From Burkholderia cenocepacia (GTDB lineage Bacteria > Pseudomonadota > Gammaproteobacteria > Burkholderiales > Burkholderiaceae): 64,000 bases of DNA. The DNA lies in contig NZ_UAQZ01000007.1 of the NCBI RefSeq assembly GCF_900446215.1, positions 1 to 64,000 of the forward strand, read 5' to 3'. Both the position numbers and the translations under genes were made by a program. The notes beneath the pieces were generated by a model that saw nothing but the letters and a program-made list of their open reading frames with translations, searched no databases and had not been told where the DNA came from. Positions within the stretch are counted from its first letter, which is position 1, and the number at the start of each line of letters is the position of its first letter. Positions 19,112 to 27,812 of this stretch are shown here, one piece after another.

Positions 19112-19693
19112 TCACTTCGCTGCGTCGGGCGCCCACTTGTCGCGGGCGGGCGGCTGGTAGCGGCGCAGCCGCTCGATCAGCGCGACGGGTTCGGATTCGA
19201 CGCACAGCGCGTCGAAATAGGCCGGCCGCATGAAGCCTTCGTCGACCGTATGGCGCAGCAGCGCGATCAGCGGATCGTAGAACGCATCGATGTTGTAGAG
19301 CGCGACGGGCTTGCGGTGATAGCCGAGCTGCGCCCACGTGTAGACCTCGAAGAGCTCCTCGAGCGTGCCGGCGCCGCCGGGCATCGCGACGAACGCGTCG
19401 GAGAGGTCGGCCATCATTTTCTTGCGATGGTGCATGTCGGGCACGACGTGCAGTTCCGACAGCCCCGTATGGCCGACTTCCTTGTCGACGAGCAGCTCGG
19501 GGATCACGCCGACCGCACGGCCGCCGGCCGCCATCACTTCGTCGGCGATCACGCCCATCAGGCCGACGCGGCCGCCGCCGTACACGAGCGTGAGGCCCGC
19601 GTCGACGAGCGCGCGGCCGAACGCGCGCGCGGCATCGGCATAGACCGGCCGCACGCCGGACGACGAACCGCAGTAAACGCAGACTGCCTTCAT
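19112..19693 (-). CDS. LOG-family protein (TIGR00730, cytokinin riboside 5'-monophosphate phosphoribohydrolase type)
   Basis: This 193-residue protein carries the LOG signature PGGAGTLEE at residues 105-113 and the upstream VPDMHHRKKMM. It starts MKAVCVYCGSSSGVRP. LOG enzymes cleave nucleoside monophosphates such as AMP or cytokinin nucleotides; in most bacteria the physiological role is unclear. Its start overlaps the stop of the TetR gene by four bases, so the two are coupled. Confidence 0.88.
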   Translation of the reverse strand: MKAVCVYCGSSSGVRPVYADAARAFGRALVDAGLTLVYGGGRVGLMGVIADEVMAAGGRAVGVIPELLVDKEVGHTGLSELHVVPDMHHRKKMMADLSDAFVAMPGGAGTLEELFEVYTWAQLGYHRKPVALYNIDAFYDPLIALLRHTVDEGFMRPAYFDALCVESEPVALIERLRRYQPPARDKWAPDAAK

Positions 19694-20448
19694 TGCTTCG
19701 CGTCCTTGGCGGGGGCCTGCCCACCGGAGACGGGGCTGCCGGCCGGGCGCGGCGAACCGTCGCGCGGCGGCAGGTAGTCGGTGAACTGGCGCTTGGGCAG
19801 CTTGCCGGAGACGAGGTCGTCGAACAGCTGGCGCGAACGGCCGCGCAGGTACGGGGCCATGATCGAGATCACGTGCATGCTCACCTGGTGCAGCTCTTCG
19901 CGGATCGCGTCCTGGTCGTTGTATTTGCGCGGATGCATCACGTACTGATACGACAGCCAGTATGTCGAGATCACGGCCATGTTGGTGGCGATGACTTCGA
20001 TCTCGGCGGGCGTCGCGACCATTTCGGCATCGGAGACGAGCAGCTCGCACATGTCGTGTGCGAAGCGCACCTTGTGGCTGATGATCTGCTTGAAGTGTGT
20101 CTCGAGCGTGCGGTTGCGTGCGAGCAGGTCGTTGAGGTCGCGATACAGGAACCGGTAGGTCCACATGAAATCGGCCATGTACTGCAGGTACGACCAGGTT
20201 TCGTCGATCGTCGGACGATGATCTTCGGGGAAGCGCAGCCGCCGTTCGATCTGCTGCTCGAACTGCGCGAAGATGCTGTTGATGATGTCGTCCTTGTTGC
20301 GGAAATGGTAGTACAGGTTGCCTGGACTGATTTCCATTTCCTCGGCGATCGTCGTGGTGGTGACGTTCGGCTCGCCGATCTCGTTGAAGAGTTTCAACGA
20401 CAACTCGAGAATCCGTTCGCGGGTGCGGCGGGGAGGTTTCGCTTCCAT
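19690..20448 (-). CDS. TetR/AcrR-family transcriptional regulator
   Basis: The N-terminal helix-turn-helix (residues 8-55) reads RERILELSLKLFNEIGEPN then TIAEEMEISPGNLYYHFRNK, a canonical TetR DNA-binding domain. The remaining 200 residues form the ligand domain, with an unusual proline/glycine-rich tail. The ligand is unknown. It is co-transcribed with the LOG gene. The 200 bases upstream contain a TATAAT box (minus strand, 20543-20548) that may be its promoter. Confidence 0.85.
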   Translation of the reverse strand: MEAKPPRRTRERILELSLKLFNEIGEPNVTTTTIAEEMEISPGNLYYHFRNKDDIINSIFAQFEQQIERRLRFPEDHRPTIDETWSYLQYMADFMWTYRFLYRDLNDLLARNRTLETHFKQIISHKVRFAHDMCELLVSDAEMVATPAEIEVIATNMAVISTYWLSYQYVMHPRKYNDQDAIREELHQVSMHVISIMAPYLRGRSRQLFDDLVSGKLPKRQFTDYLPPRDGSPRPAGSPVSGGQAPAKDAKQ

Positions 20449-20649
20449 GTCGTCCGGCCCTGTGTGTGCCGGACTGGCGGGCGCTGCAATCGATGCTGCG
20501 TGATTCGTCCGGCGCGGGTTGCTGTTCTATGTCTAGCGGACGATTATAAACCGGGGTTTCGCCACATCGGGGCATTTCGTGATCGCGGCCCCGCGCGGCG
20601 CATGGTGCAGCGCCGCACGCGGGCAGCGGGAATGGCGCCGGGCGGTTGC

Positions 20650-21183
20650 CTAGAAGCCGAGCCAGCGTGCGACGACCGGCCCGAGCACGAAGCCCCAGGT
20701 CGTCACGCACGCGAACAGCGCGACCGTCACGGCCGCGCTGCCGAGGTCCTTCGCGCGTTTCGACAGTTCGTGACGTTCGAGCGAGATGCGGTCGATCGCG
20801 GCTTCGACGCTCGAGTTCAGCAGCTCGACGATCAGCACCAGCAGCACCGAGCCGATCAGCAGCGCGCGCGACGCGGCCGGCACCGGCGCGAATGCGCCGA
20901 TCGGCAGCATCAGCGCGGCGAGCGTGAGCTCCTGGCGAAACGCGCTTTCCTCGCGGATCGCGACGCGAAACCCGTTCAGCGAATGCTTGAGGGCGAACCA
21001 CGCGCGCGTGATGCCGCGGTGGCGCTTGTACGGGTTCGGCGGCAGCGGCGCGAGCCGGTCGTCGGGGCCGAGCGGTTCGTGCGCGTGCACGTCCGCGTCG
21101 GCGTGCGGCTCTTCCTCGTCGAACGGGCGGTGCCGCGGCGTCGCGGCGGGGGGCGGGATCTTGTCGTTCAGGTCTCGTTTCAA
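20650..21183 (-). CDS. dgkA: Diacylglycerol kinase
   Basis: Prokaryotic DgkA phosphorylates diacylglycerol to phosphatidic acid in the inner membrane. The C-terminal 115 residues form the three-helix enzyme, with FRQELTLAALMLPIGAF, the catalytic segment VELLNSSVEAAIDRIS, and AKDLGSAAVTVAL. A 60-residue hydrophilic, Asp/His-rich N-terminal extension precedes it. The start is probably a TTG at 21183 that overlaps the stop of the GT4 gene, giving tight coupling. Next to a PlcP-like phospholipase and a glycosyltransferase it would recycle diacylglycerol (inference). Confidence 0.85.
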   Translation of the reverse strand: MKRDLNDKIPPPAATPRHRPFDEEEPHADADVHAHEPLGPDDRLAPLPPNPYKRHRGITRAWFALKHSLNGFRVAIREESAFRQELTLAALMLPIGAFAPVPAASRALLIGSVLLVLIVELLNSSVEAAIDRISLERHELSKRAKDLGSAAVTVALFACVTTWGFVLGPVVARWLGF

Positions 21184-22214
21184 ACGGCGGCACCTTCGGC
21201 TGGCGAGTACGCGGTCTTCGGCAGCGGCTTCAGATGCGACGCGAACTGCTCGGATGCCGCGCGCCACGAGAAGCGTTCGGCCCACGCGCGCGCAGTCGTG
21301 CGTTCGATCTTCAGCGCCTCGAGGCAGGCTTCCTGCAGATCCTCGTGCATCGCGCCGGCATTGCCTTCGCCGAGCACGTCGATCGGACCCGTGACGGGAT
21401 ACGCGGCCACCGGCGTGCCGCAGGCGAGGGCTTCGAGCAGCACGAGGCCGAACGTGTCGGTGCGACTCGGGAATACGAACACGTCGGCCGCAGCATACAC
21501 CTTCGCGAGCTCCGCCTGTGACAGCACGCCGAGATAGTTCGCCTCCGGGTAGCGCGACTTCAGTTCCGCGAGCGCGGGGCCTTCGCCCGCGACCCACTTC
21601 GAGCCGGGCAGGTCGAGGCGCAGGAACGCCTCGACGTTCTTCTCGATCGCGACGCGGCCCACGTACAGGAAGATCGGCCGCGCGGTGTTGAGCACCTTCG
21701 ACTCCATCGGCCGGAAGATGTCGAGGTCGACGCCGCGGGTCCACAGCACGACGTTCGTGAAGCCGAATTTCTCGAGGTCCTGCTTGACGACCGGGGTCGG
21801 CGCCATCACCGCGAGCGACGGGCCGTGGAACCAGTGCAGGAAGCGGTAGGTCGCCGCGAGCGGGATGCCGAAGCGCGCCTGCACGTATTCCGGAAAGCGC
21901 GTGTGATACGCGGTCGTGTACGGCAGCTTGCGGGCGCGCGCATAGCGCCGTGCGGCGAGGCCGAGCGGGCCTTCGGTCGCGATGTGCAGCGCGTCGGGTG
22001 CGAACGCATCGATCCTTGCGCGCAGCTTGCGGTACGGCAGGATCGACAGGCGGATCTCGGGGTAGGTCGGGCAGGGCACCGTGCGGAATTCCAGCGGCGT
22101 CAGCAGCTCGACGCGATGGCCGAGCGCCGTGAGTTCGCGCGATGTGCTCTTCAGCGTGCGCACGACGCCGTTGACCTGCGGTTCCCACGCGTCGGTGACG
22201 ATCATGATCTTCAT
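21180..22214 (-). CDS. GT4 glycosyltransferase, probable diacylglycerol glucosyltransferase (Agt-like)
   Basis: This 344-residue GT-B enzyme of family GT4 begins MKIMIVTDAWEPQVNGVVRT. It has the donor-binding motif TDTFGLVLLEALACGTPVAA near the C-terminus and VGRVAIEKNVEAFL at the domain hinge. The same family next to PlcP in several bacteria makes glycolipids from diacylglycerol when phosphate is short. The gene order PlcP-GT4-DgkA seen here supports that role. Mannosyl- or other sugar transfer to a different lipid is possible. It is 28 bases downstream of the phosphoesterase gene. Confidence 0.75.
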   Translation of the reverse strand: MKIMIVTDAWEPQVNGVVRTLKSTSRELTALGHRVELLTPLEFRTVPCPTYPEIRLSILPYRKLRARIDAFAPDALHIATEGPLGLAARRYARARKLPYTTAYHTRFPEYVQARFGIPLAATYRFLHWFHGPSLAVMAPTPVVKQDLEKFGFTNVVLWTRGVDLDIFRPMESKVLNTARPIFLYVGRVAIEKNVEAFLRLDLPGSKWVAGEGPALAELKSRYPEANYLGVLSQAELAKVYAAADVFVFPSRTDTFGLVLLEALACGTPVAAYPVTGPIDVLGEGNAGAMHEDLQEACLEALKIERTTARAWAERFSWRAASEQFASHLKPLPKTAYSPAEGAAV

Positions 22215-22242
22215 CGCGGCATGTCCTGTAAGTAGGGTTGTG

Positions 22243-23181
22243 TCAGGCAGCGGCCTTGGCCTTGCGCGACGTGGTCTCCGACGGTGCGGTGCGCATCACC
22301 GTCCAGTAGACGATCTTCAGTTCGCCTTCCATCGTTTCGACGAGCGCGGACAGGCTTTCGACCCAGTCGCCGTCGTTGCAGTACAGCACGCCGTCGATGT
22401 CGCGGATCTCGGCCTTGTGGATGTGGCCGCACACGACGCCGTCGCAGCCGCGGCGGCGCGCCTCGTCGGTCATCACGGTCTCGAACTGCGAGATGAAATT
22501 GACCGCGTTCTTGACCTGGTGCTTCAGGTACTGCGACAGCGACCAGTACTGGAAGCCGAGCCGGCTGCGGATCCGGTTGAACCAGCGGTTCAGCACGAGG
22601 ATCAGCGTGTAGAGCGTGTCACCGAGGTACGCGAGCCACTTCGCGTGCTGGATCACGCCGTCGAACAGGTCGCCGTGCACGATCCACAAACGTTTGCCTG
22701 CGAGCGTCGTGTGAAATGCCTCGCCGCGCACCTGGATGTCGCCGAACGCGAGATCGCAGAACTGCCGCGCGCCTTCGTCGTGGTTGCCGGGGATGTAGAC
22801 GACCTGCGTGCCCTTGCGCGCCTTGCGCAGGATCTTCTGCACGACGTCGTTGTGCGCCTGCGGCCAGTACCAGCCTTTCTTCAGCTGCCAGCCGTCGATG
22901 ATGTCGCCGACGAGGTACAGGTATTCCGAATCGTTGTGACGCAGGAAATCCAGCAGGTAGGGCGCCTGACAGCCGCTCGAGCCGAGGTGGATGTCGGACA
23001 GCCAGATGGTGCGGTAGCGGTGGGCGGACGGCTCCGGGTCCTCGTGCTGGGTGGTGTGCGCAACGGGCGGCTTGTGCGACACCACGCCGTCGGTTGCCCC
23101 CGAGCCGGACAGGAACGCAGTGGCGGCGCGGGCGCCGATGGGGTGACGAAACAGTGAGGTCGCGGACGTTTTCTGGCCCAT
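22243..23181 (-). CDS. Calcineurin-like phosphoesterase, PlcP-type phospholipase C (often annotated UDP-2,3-diacylglucosamine diphosphatase)
   Basis: This 312-residue metallophosphoesterase has all five metal-binding blocks: SDIHLG, GDIIDGW, GNHDE, VHGDLFD and CGHIHKAE. It also shows the extended motifs of the PlcP group, such as WYWPQAHNDVVQKILRKARK and YWSLSQYLKHQVKNAVNFIS. PlcP removes phosphocholine or phosphoethanolamine head groups from phospholipids during phosphate limitation, leaving diacylglycerol. An LpxH-like lipid A role is the alternative suggested by common annotation. The N-terminal 50 residues are low-complexity, so the true start may lie inside. A Pho-box-like site lies 47-64 bases upstream. 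Confidence 0.78.
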   Translation of the reverse strand: MGQKTSATSLFRHPIGARAATAFLSGSGATDGVVSHKPPVAHTTQHEDPEPSAHRYRTIWLSDIHLGSSGCQAPYLLDFLRHNDSEYLYLVGDIIDGWQLKKGWYWPQAHNDVVQKILRKARKGTQVVYIPGNHDEGARQFCDLAFGDIQVRGEAFHTTLAGKRLWIVHGDLFDGVIQHAKWLAYLGDTLYTLILVLNRWFNRIRSRLGFQYWSLSQYLKHQVKNAVNFISQFETVMTDEARRRGCDGVVCGHIHKAEIRDIDGVLYCNDGDWVESLSALVETMEGELKIVYWTVMRTAPSETTSRKAKAAA

Positions 23182-23227
23182 GCATGACTCGCGCCGGTTG
23201 ACATTACCGGCATTCCGCCATGCGGGC

Positions 23228-23245
23228 GTGACTGTGCCGTGACAG
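23228..23245 (-). promoter_or_regulatory. Pho-box-like site upstream of the phosphoesterase operon
   Basis: On the minus strand the sequence is CTGTCAC GGCA CAGTCAC. That is two 7-base repeats separated by four bases, the exact layout of a PhoB box (CTGTCAT-N4-CTGTCAT), with one clear mismatch in the second repeat. It lies 47-64 bases before the start codon. The same stretch also forms an 8-bp inverted repeat (GTGACTGT/ACAGTCAC, 23228-23249), so an operator for another dimeric regulator is possible. Confidence 0.5.
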
Positions 23246-23407
23246 TCACGAGACGTTCTTATTACGACCGTCGAAGGGTGTTTAGCAGTGAATGAACGGG
23301 CGTTGCGTAACCTGTCGCACTGAACGCTCGGGGCGTGTCAGGCCAGGCTCCGCGGCTCGATGAGGGCGCCGGGCGAGGGGCTTTCGTCTGGTGAATGCGG
23401 CGACGCG

Positions 23408-23914
23408 TCAGCGTGGTATCGCGACGACGCGCGTGCGGGCGATCCGGTCGTGCGGGAACTGGCGTCCGGCGTGCAACCGGGCGGCACCGGCCCACGCGAC
23501 GACCCATGCGGCGGCGAGCGCAAGCGTGACGGGTACCGACAGGCCCAGGAGCGGATGCAGCGCGAGCGGCGGCAGGAACCACAGCCAGCCGAGCACGTAG
23601 CGGACGAGCGCGTGGCCGGCGCTCAACGGCCGGCCGTTCGCCGATTCGAGCCGCAGCCGCCAGGTTTTCATCGGCAGCGTCTGGCCGCCGTGTGTCCAGA
23701 ACCAGACGAAATACGCGCCGACGACGAGCGCGATCCACGCGGCAAGCAGGTTGTGATGAACGAGGCCGTTGCGTTGCTGCGTCGCGAGGCTGAACGCGAG
23801 CCCCGCGAAGAACACGACGCCGAACAGCAGCACGCCTTCGTAGAGCAGTGCGGCGAGGCGCCGCCGCACGGACGGCGCGGCGGCCGGGGTCTCGGAAGCG
23901 CGGGCGTTCGCCAC
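23408..23914 (-). CDS. RDD-family membrane protein
   Basis: This 168-residue protein has the RDD pattern. A conserved RRRLAALLYEGVLLFGVVFF helix comes first and a second helix follows. The segment GGQTLPMKTWRLRLES precedes two further helices. RDD proteins are small integral membrane proteins of unknown or ion-transport-like role. It is the last gene of the sigma/DUF3619/DUF3106 group and starts 6 bases after DUF3106 ends. Confidence 0.82.
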   Translation of the reverse strand: MANARASETPAAAPSVRRRLAALLYEGVLLFGVVFFAGLAFSLATQQRNGLVHHNLLAAWIALVVGAYFVWFWTHGGQTLPMKTWRLRLESANGRPLSAGHALVRYVLGWLWFLPPLALHPLLGLSVPVTLALAAAWVVAWAGAARLHAGRQFPHDRIARTRVVAIPR

Positions 23915-23920
23915 GGCCGC

Positions 23921-24688
23921 TCAGGAGCCCTTGAACAGCGAAGGCGCGTCGGCGGGCGACACCGGCGCCACGGCGGCCGGGGCCGATGCGGTGCCGGACG
24001 TCGACGACGCGGGCACCGGCTGCGCGGCGGCGCCGGTCGACGCGGGCGCCGGAGCGGCGGCCGCGCCGCTCGCCGGGTGTTCGTGCGAGTTGACGAGGCG
24101 GCGGACGTCGCGGTCCGCGACGGTCGGCGGCGCGCTGACGACGCTCGGCTTGCGGCGGCGCTCGGCGGCGGCAAGCCGTTCCTTCTGCTCCTCGGGGAGT
24201 TGCTGGTAGGCCTTCCATGCGCGCTCGCGCGCCTGCGCGGACAGCTCCTTCGCGCTCTGGTAGTTCTCGCGCGCGACGCGGCGCTGCTCGGGCGTCATCT
24301 TCGCCCACTCGGCCATGCGCTCCTGCAGGCGCTTCTGGTCATCCGGCGACAACTTCGCGAAACGCGATGCGATCTTCAGCCATTTTCGCTTGCGAGCATC
24401 GCTGAAGCCGTCCCACTGGTCGGCGAACGGCGCGAGGGCCGCGTGCTGCGCCGGCGTGAGGCGCGCCCACGCCAGCGGGCCGGCGGCGGCCGGCAGCGGC
24501 AAGGGCAGGGGCAGCGGGGGCAGTTCGGTGGTGAGTCCGGCCGCGGCCGATGCCGGCGCGGCAGGGTTGGCGGTCGCGACGGGCGTCGTCGCGGGGGCCG
24601 GGTGGAATCGGGGATACGTGGCGACGTAGGAAACGGCGATCGCGATCACGCATCCGAAAAATACGGCCAGGCCGCGCTTCTGACTCAC
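23921..24688 (-). CDS. DUF3106 family protein
   Basis: This 255-residue protein has one N-terminal membrane helix (GLAVFFGCVIAIAVSYVATY) and a proline/alanine-rich linker with PLPLPLPLP. A central helical DUF3106 domain has repeating WKIAS/QRR-type units (LSPDDQKRLQERMAEWAKMT, PEQRRVARENYQ). The tail is Ala/Pro-rich and low in complexity. A GTG start at 24688 is chosen because GAGGGG lies a suitable distance upstream and the helix begins there. Function is unknown. It is always found near this sigma factor in related genomes as far as I recall. Confidence 0.75.
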   Translation of the reverse strand: MSQKRGLAVFFGCVIAIAVSYVATYPRFHPAPATTPVATANPAAPASAAAGLTTELPPLPLPLPLPAAAGPLAWARLTPAQHAALAPFADQWDGFSDARKRKWLKIASRFAKLSPDDQKRLQERMAEWAKMTPEQRRVARENYQSAKELSAQARERAWKAYQQLPEEQKERLAAAERRRKPSVVSAPPTVADRDVRRLVNSHEHPASGAAAAPAPASTGAAAQPVPASSTSGTASAPAAVAPVSPADAPSLFKGS

Positions 24689-24714
24689 CCGTACGATCCC
24701 CTCGTTATTGTCTG

Positions 24715-25134
24715 TTAGTGAGCGCGTGAAAGATACGCGTTGAACCCGTGGTCGAGATACGCGTTGAGCGGCAGGTCGTCGCTGAGCATCGCCGCGTCGA
24801 TGTCGGCGAGTTCGGCGGTGCGCTGCATGTCTTCCCAGTACGCGATGCCGACGAGCCCCGCGAGCAGCAATGCGAGCGGCCACGCGCGCAGCAGGCGGCG
24901 CGCGAACGACGTCGGCCGGCGATTCGCGGGCGTCGGGCCGTAGGCACCGGCCGCGCCGGCGAAGGCCGGCACGAACACCGGCGCGGTCGCGGCTTCGGGC
25001 TTCTTGCGCGCGAGCGCGGCCCGGCGGGCGACGGCCAGCCGATCGGTGGTCGCGGCAGGCAGGGCGGCCGCGCGCTCGTCCAGCGCGCGGCGCACCTTCA
25101 GCGCGAATTCGTGTTCTCGGTTTGCGGAGCTCAT
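24715..25134 (-). CDS. DUF3619 family protein, candidate anti-sigma factor
   Basis: This 139-residue protein has a charged cytoplasmic N-terminus (REHEFALKVRRALDERAAAL). A single membrane helix (LLRAWPLALLLAGLVGIAYW) follows, then a short periplasmic end. Its start overlaps the sigma-factor stop by four bases (ATGA). Topology and coupling are those of an anti-sigma factor, but the ZAS zinc motif is absent, so the role is inference. DUF3619 has no established function. Confidence 0.75.
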   Translation of the reverse strand: MSSANREHEFALKVRRALDERAAALPAATTDRLAVARRAALARKKPEAATAPVFVPAFAGAAGAYGPTPANRRPTSFARRLLRAWPLALLLAGLVGIAYWEDMQRTAELADIDAAMLSDDLPLNAYLDHGFNAYLSRAH

Positions 25135-25694
25135 AGCGTGATTCCTTTGGCCTTGAGCGCTTGCGCCAGGGTGTGAGTGGCTCGCGAGCAGTGCGTCTTC
25201 ACGCTGCCCTCGGAGCACCCCATTGCGGCGGCAGTCTCGGCGACATCCATATCTTCCCAATAACGCATCAGGAACGCTTCCCGTTGACGCGTCGGAAGCT
25301 TCTGGATTTCTTCGTCGATCAGGGCCAGAACCTGCTCTCTTTCGAGGCGGTGCTCGCTGCTTTCGACGCCCGCGTTGTCATCCGCGGATTCGAGCGTTTC
25401 GAGCGGGTCGAAGTCGTCGTCGTCGGTGTTGTTCAACGACGAGAAGAGCGTCACCCACGTGTTGCGGACCTTCTGCCGGCGGAACCAGTCGTGGATCGCG
25501 TTCTGCAGGATTCGCTGAAACAGCAGCGGCAGCTCGGCCGACGGCCGGTCGCCGTACTTCTCCGCGAGCTTGATCATCGCGTCCTGCACGATGTCGAGCG
25601 ATGCATCGTCGTCACGCACGGCGTACGCAGCCTGCTTGAACGCGCGCCTTTCGACGCCCGCCAGAAAGTCGGCGAGTTCCTTGTCTGATGCCAT
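25131..25694 (-). CDS. ECF-type RNA polymerase sigma factor
   Basis: This 187-residue sigma-70 family protein has region 2 around LDIVQDAMIKLAEKYGDR and LPLLFQRILQNAIHDWFRRQ. Region 4 is LPTRQREAFLMRYWEDMDVA followed by CSEGSVKTHCSRATHTLAQA. The start ATG at 25694 matches the usual MASDKELADFLAGVE N-terminus. A longer frame upstream overlaps the ilvI promoter and is not used. It heads the four-gene group and is divergent from ilvI. Confidence 0.88.
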   Translation of the reverse strand: MASDKELADFLAGVERRAFKQAAYAVRDDDASLDIVQDAMIKLAEKYGDRPSAELPLLFQRILQNAIHDWFRRQKVRNTWVTLFSSLNNTDDDDFDPLETLESADDNAGVESSEHRLEREQVLALIDEEIQKLPTRQREAFLMRYWEDMDVAETAAAMGCSEGSVKTHCSRATHTLAQALKAKGITL

Positions 25695-25873
25695 TCCGTG
25701 AAGGTATGCGCTGCGGCCCGCTGCGTGGTGTAAAAGGTCGAAAAATTTCGTAAAACCCGCGGATGCTATCAAATTTTCGCGCGGCTTGGCACCGGGTCGG
25801 GCGCCGCAGTTGCGCGCGAGCCGCGCCGGCGGGGCGCCGGGCGGCGCGCATGATGCGCTGCGGGATATTTTGC

Positions 25874-25902
25874 TTGACGGCCCCATCACGACCCGCTATC
25901 GT
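25874..25902 (+). promoter_or_regulatory. Promoter of the ilvI operon
   Basis: TTGACG and TATCGT are separated by 17 bases, a good sigma-70 promoter. Transcription would start near 25909, leaving a 140-base leader before ilvI. The leader contains no branched-chain-rich leader peptide that I can find, so attenuation of the classical type is not supported. The rest of 25695-26048 holds nothing else recognisable. Confidence 0.6.
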
Positions 25903-26048
25903 CAGCGATTCGCAACATGAAGTGATGGTCTCATTTGAGGCTGGCCCAAGAAGCCCGCCCTTCAAACTGGACGCGCCGCTTGAACCCGAGCCACAAGCCC
26001 GGCAGAGAGCACCCGATCAATTTTTTGCCGAAAATTCGAAAGGTCAAA

Positions 26049-27812
26049 ATGAACATGCCCAGCGCGGAATTCTCCACGTCGGAACCCCTTTCCCCTCCCG
26101 ATAGCGACTCCATCGGCGGCACCGTGCTCATGAAGGCACTGGCCGACGAAAACGTCGAATTCATCTGGGGCTACCCCGGCGGCTCGGTTCTCTACATCTA
26201 CGACGAGCTGTACAAGCAGGACAAGATTCAGCACGTGCTGGTGCGCCATGAACAGGCGGCCGTGCACGCAGCCGATGCGTATGCGCGCTCCACCGGCAAC
26301 GTCGGCGTCTGCCTCGTGACGTCGGGCCCCGGTGTCACCAATGCGGTGACCGGCATCGCAACGGCCTACATGGATTCGATCCCGATGGTCGTGATCAGCG
26401 GCCAGGTGCCGACGGCCGCGATCGGTCAGGATGCGTTCCAGGAATGCGACACCGTCGGCATCACGCGTCCGTGCGTGAAGCACAACTTCCTCGTGAAGGA
26501 CGTGCGCGACCTCGCGGAAACCGTCAAGAAGGCGTTCTATATCGCCCGCACCGGCCGTCCGGGCCCGGTGCTGATCGACATCCCGAAGGACATCTCGAAG
26601 ACGCCGTGCCAGTACGAGCCGATCAAGAGCGTGTCGCTGCGTTCGTACAACCCCGTCACGAAGGGCCATTCGGGTCAGATCCGCAAGGCCGTGTCGCTGC
26701 TGCTGACGGCGAAGCGTCCGTACATCTACACGGGGGGCGGCATCATCCTCGCCGACGCGTCGCGTGAACTGAACCAGTTCGCGGACCTGCTCGGCTACCC
26801 GGTCACGAACACGCTGATGGGCCTCGGCGGCTATCGCGCGTCGGACAAGAAATTCCTCGGCATGCTCGGCATGCACGGCACCTACGAAGCGAACATGGCG
26901 ATGCAGCACTGCGACGTGCTGATCGCGATCGGCGCCCGCTTCGACGACCGCGTGATCGGCGACCCGGCGCACTTCGCGTCGCGCCCGCGCAAGATCATTC
27001 ACATCGACATCGACCCGTCGTCGATCTCGAAGCGCGTGAAGGTCGACATCCCGATCGTCGGCGACGTGAAGGAAGTGCTGAAGGAGCTGATCGAGCAGTT
27101 GCAGACGGCCGAGCATGGCCCCGACACCGAAGCGCTCGCGCAATGGTGGAAGGACATCGAAGGCTGGCGCGCGAAGGACTGCCTGAAGTACGACCGCGAA
27201 AGCGAGATCATCAAGCCGCAGTACGTGGTCGAGAAGGCGTGGGAGCTGACGGACGGCAATGCGTTCGTGTGCTCGGACGTCGGCCAGCACCAGATGTGGG
27301 CCGCGCAGTTCTACCGTTTCAACAAGCCGCGTCGCTGGATCAACTCCGGCGGCCTCGGCACGATGGGCTTCGGCCTGCCGGCGGCGATGGGCGTCAAGAT
27401 GGCCCATCCGGACGACGACGTGCTGTGCATCACGGGCGAAGGCTCGATCCAGATGTGCATCCAGGAACTGTCGACCTGCCTGCAGTACGACACGCCCGTG
27501 AAGATCATTTCGCTGAACAACCGCTACCTCGGCATGGTCCGCCAGTGGCAGCAGATCGAATACAGCAAGCGCTATTCGCATTCGTACATGGATGCGCTGC
27601 CGGATTTCGTGAAGCTCGCCGAAGCGTACGGCCATGTCGGCATGCGGATCGAAAAGACTTCGGATGTGGAGCCGGCGCTGAAGGAAGCGCTGCGCCTGAA
27701 GGACCGCACCGTGTTTCTCGACTTCCAGACCGATCCGACCGAAAACGTCTGGCCGATGGTACAGGCCGGCAAGGGCATCACCGAGATGCTGCTCGGATCG
27801 GAAGATCTGTAA
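26049..27812 (+). CDS. ilvI: Acetolactate synthase large subunit
   Basis: This thiamine-diphosphate enzyme condenses two pyruvates, or pyruvate and 2-oxobutyrate, in valine, leucine and isoleucine synthesis. The 587-residue protein has the catalytic glutamate at position 68 (RHEQAAVHAADAYARS), the FAD/beta domain and the C-terminal cofactor domain. The cofactor motif reads ITGEGSIQM near residue 463. The usual GDG is GEG, which keeps the acid and is probably lineage-normal. The start at 26049 follows AGGTC. It is followed by the regulatory subunit and is probably co-transcribed with it. Confidence 0.96.
   Translation: MNMPSAEFSTSEPLSPPDSDSIGGTVLMKALADENVEFIWGYPGGSVLYIYDELYKQDKIQHVLVRHEQAAVHAADAYARSTGNVGVCLVTSGPGVTNAVTGIATAYMDSIPMVVISGQVPTAAIGQDAFQECDTVGITRPCVKHNFLVKDVRDLAETVKKAFYIARTGRPGPVLIDIPKDISKTPCQYEPIKSVSLRSYNPVTKGHSGQIRKAVSLLLTAKRPYIYTGGGIILADASRELNQFADLLGYPVTNTLMGLGGYRASDKKFLGMLGMHGTYEANMAMQHCDVLIAIGARFDDRVIGDPAHFASRPRKIIHIDIDPSSISKRVKVDIPIVGDVKEVLKELIEQLQTAEHGPDTEALAQWWKDIEGWRAKDCLKYDRESEIIKPQYVVEKAWELTDGNAFVCSDVGQHQMWAAQFYRFNKPRRWINSGGLGTMGFGLPAAMGVKMAHPDDDVLCITGEGSIQMCIQELSTCLQYDTPVKIISLNNRYLGMVRQWQQIEYSKRYSHSYMDALPDFVKLAEAYGHVGMRIEKTSDVEPALKEALRLKDRTVFLDFQTDPTENVWPMVQAGKGITEMLLGSEDL

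Noticed and set aside
25695-25889. Longer start for the ECF sigma factor
   Set aside because: The extra 65 codons overlap the divergent ilvI promoter and have no family match.
25900-26048. Leader peptide attenuator before ilvI
   Set aside because: Short frames in the leader are not enriched in Leu, Ile or Val, and the longest one runs into ilvI.
27435-27443. GEG instead of GDG in the acetolactate synthase cofactor motif as an inactivating change
   Set aside because: Glutamate keeps the metal-binding acid, the rest of the protein is fully conserved, and I recall the same variant in related beta-proteobacteria.
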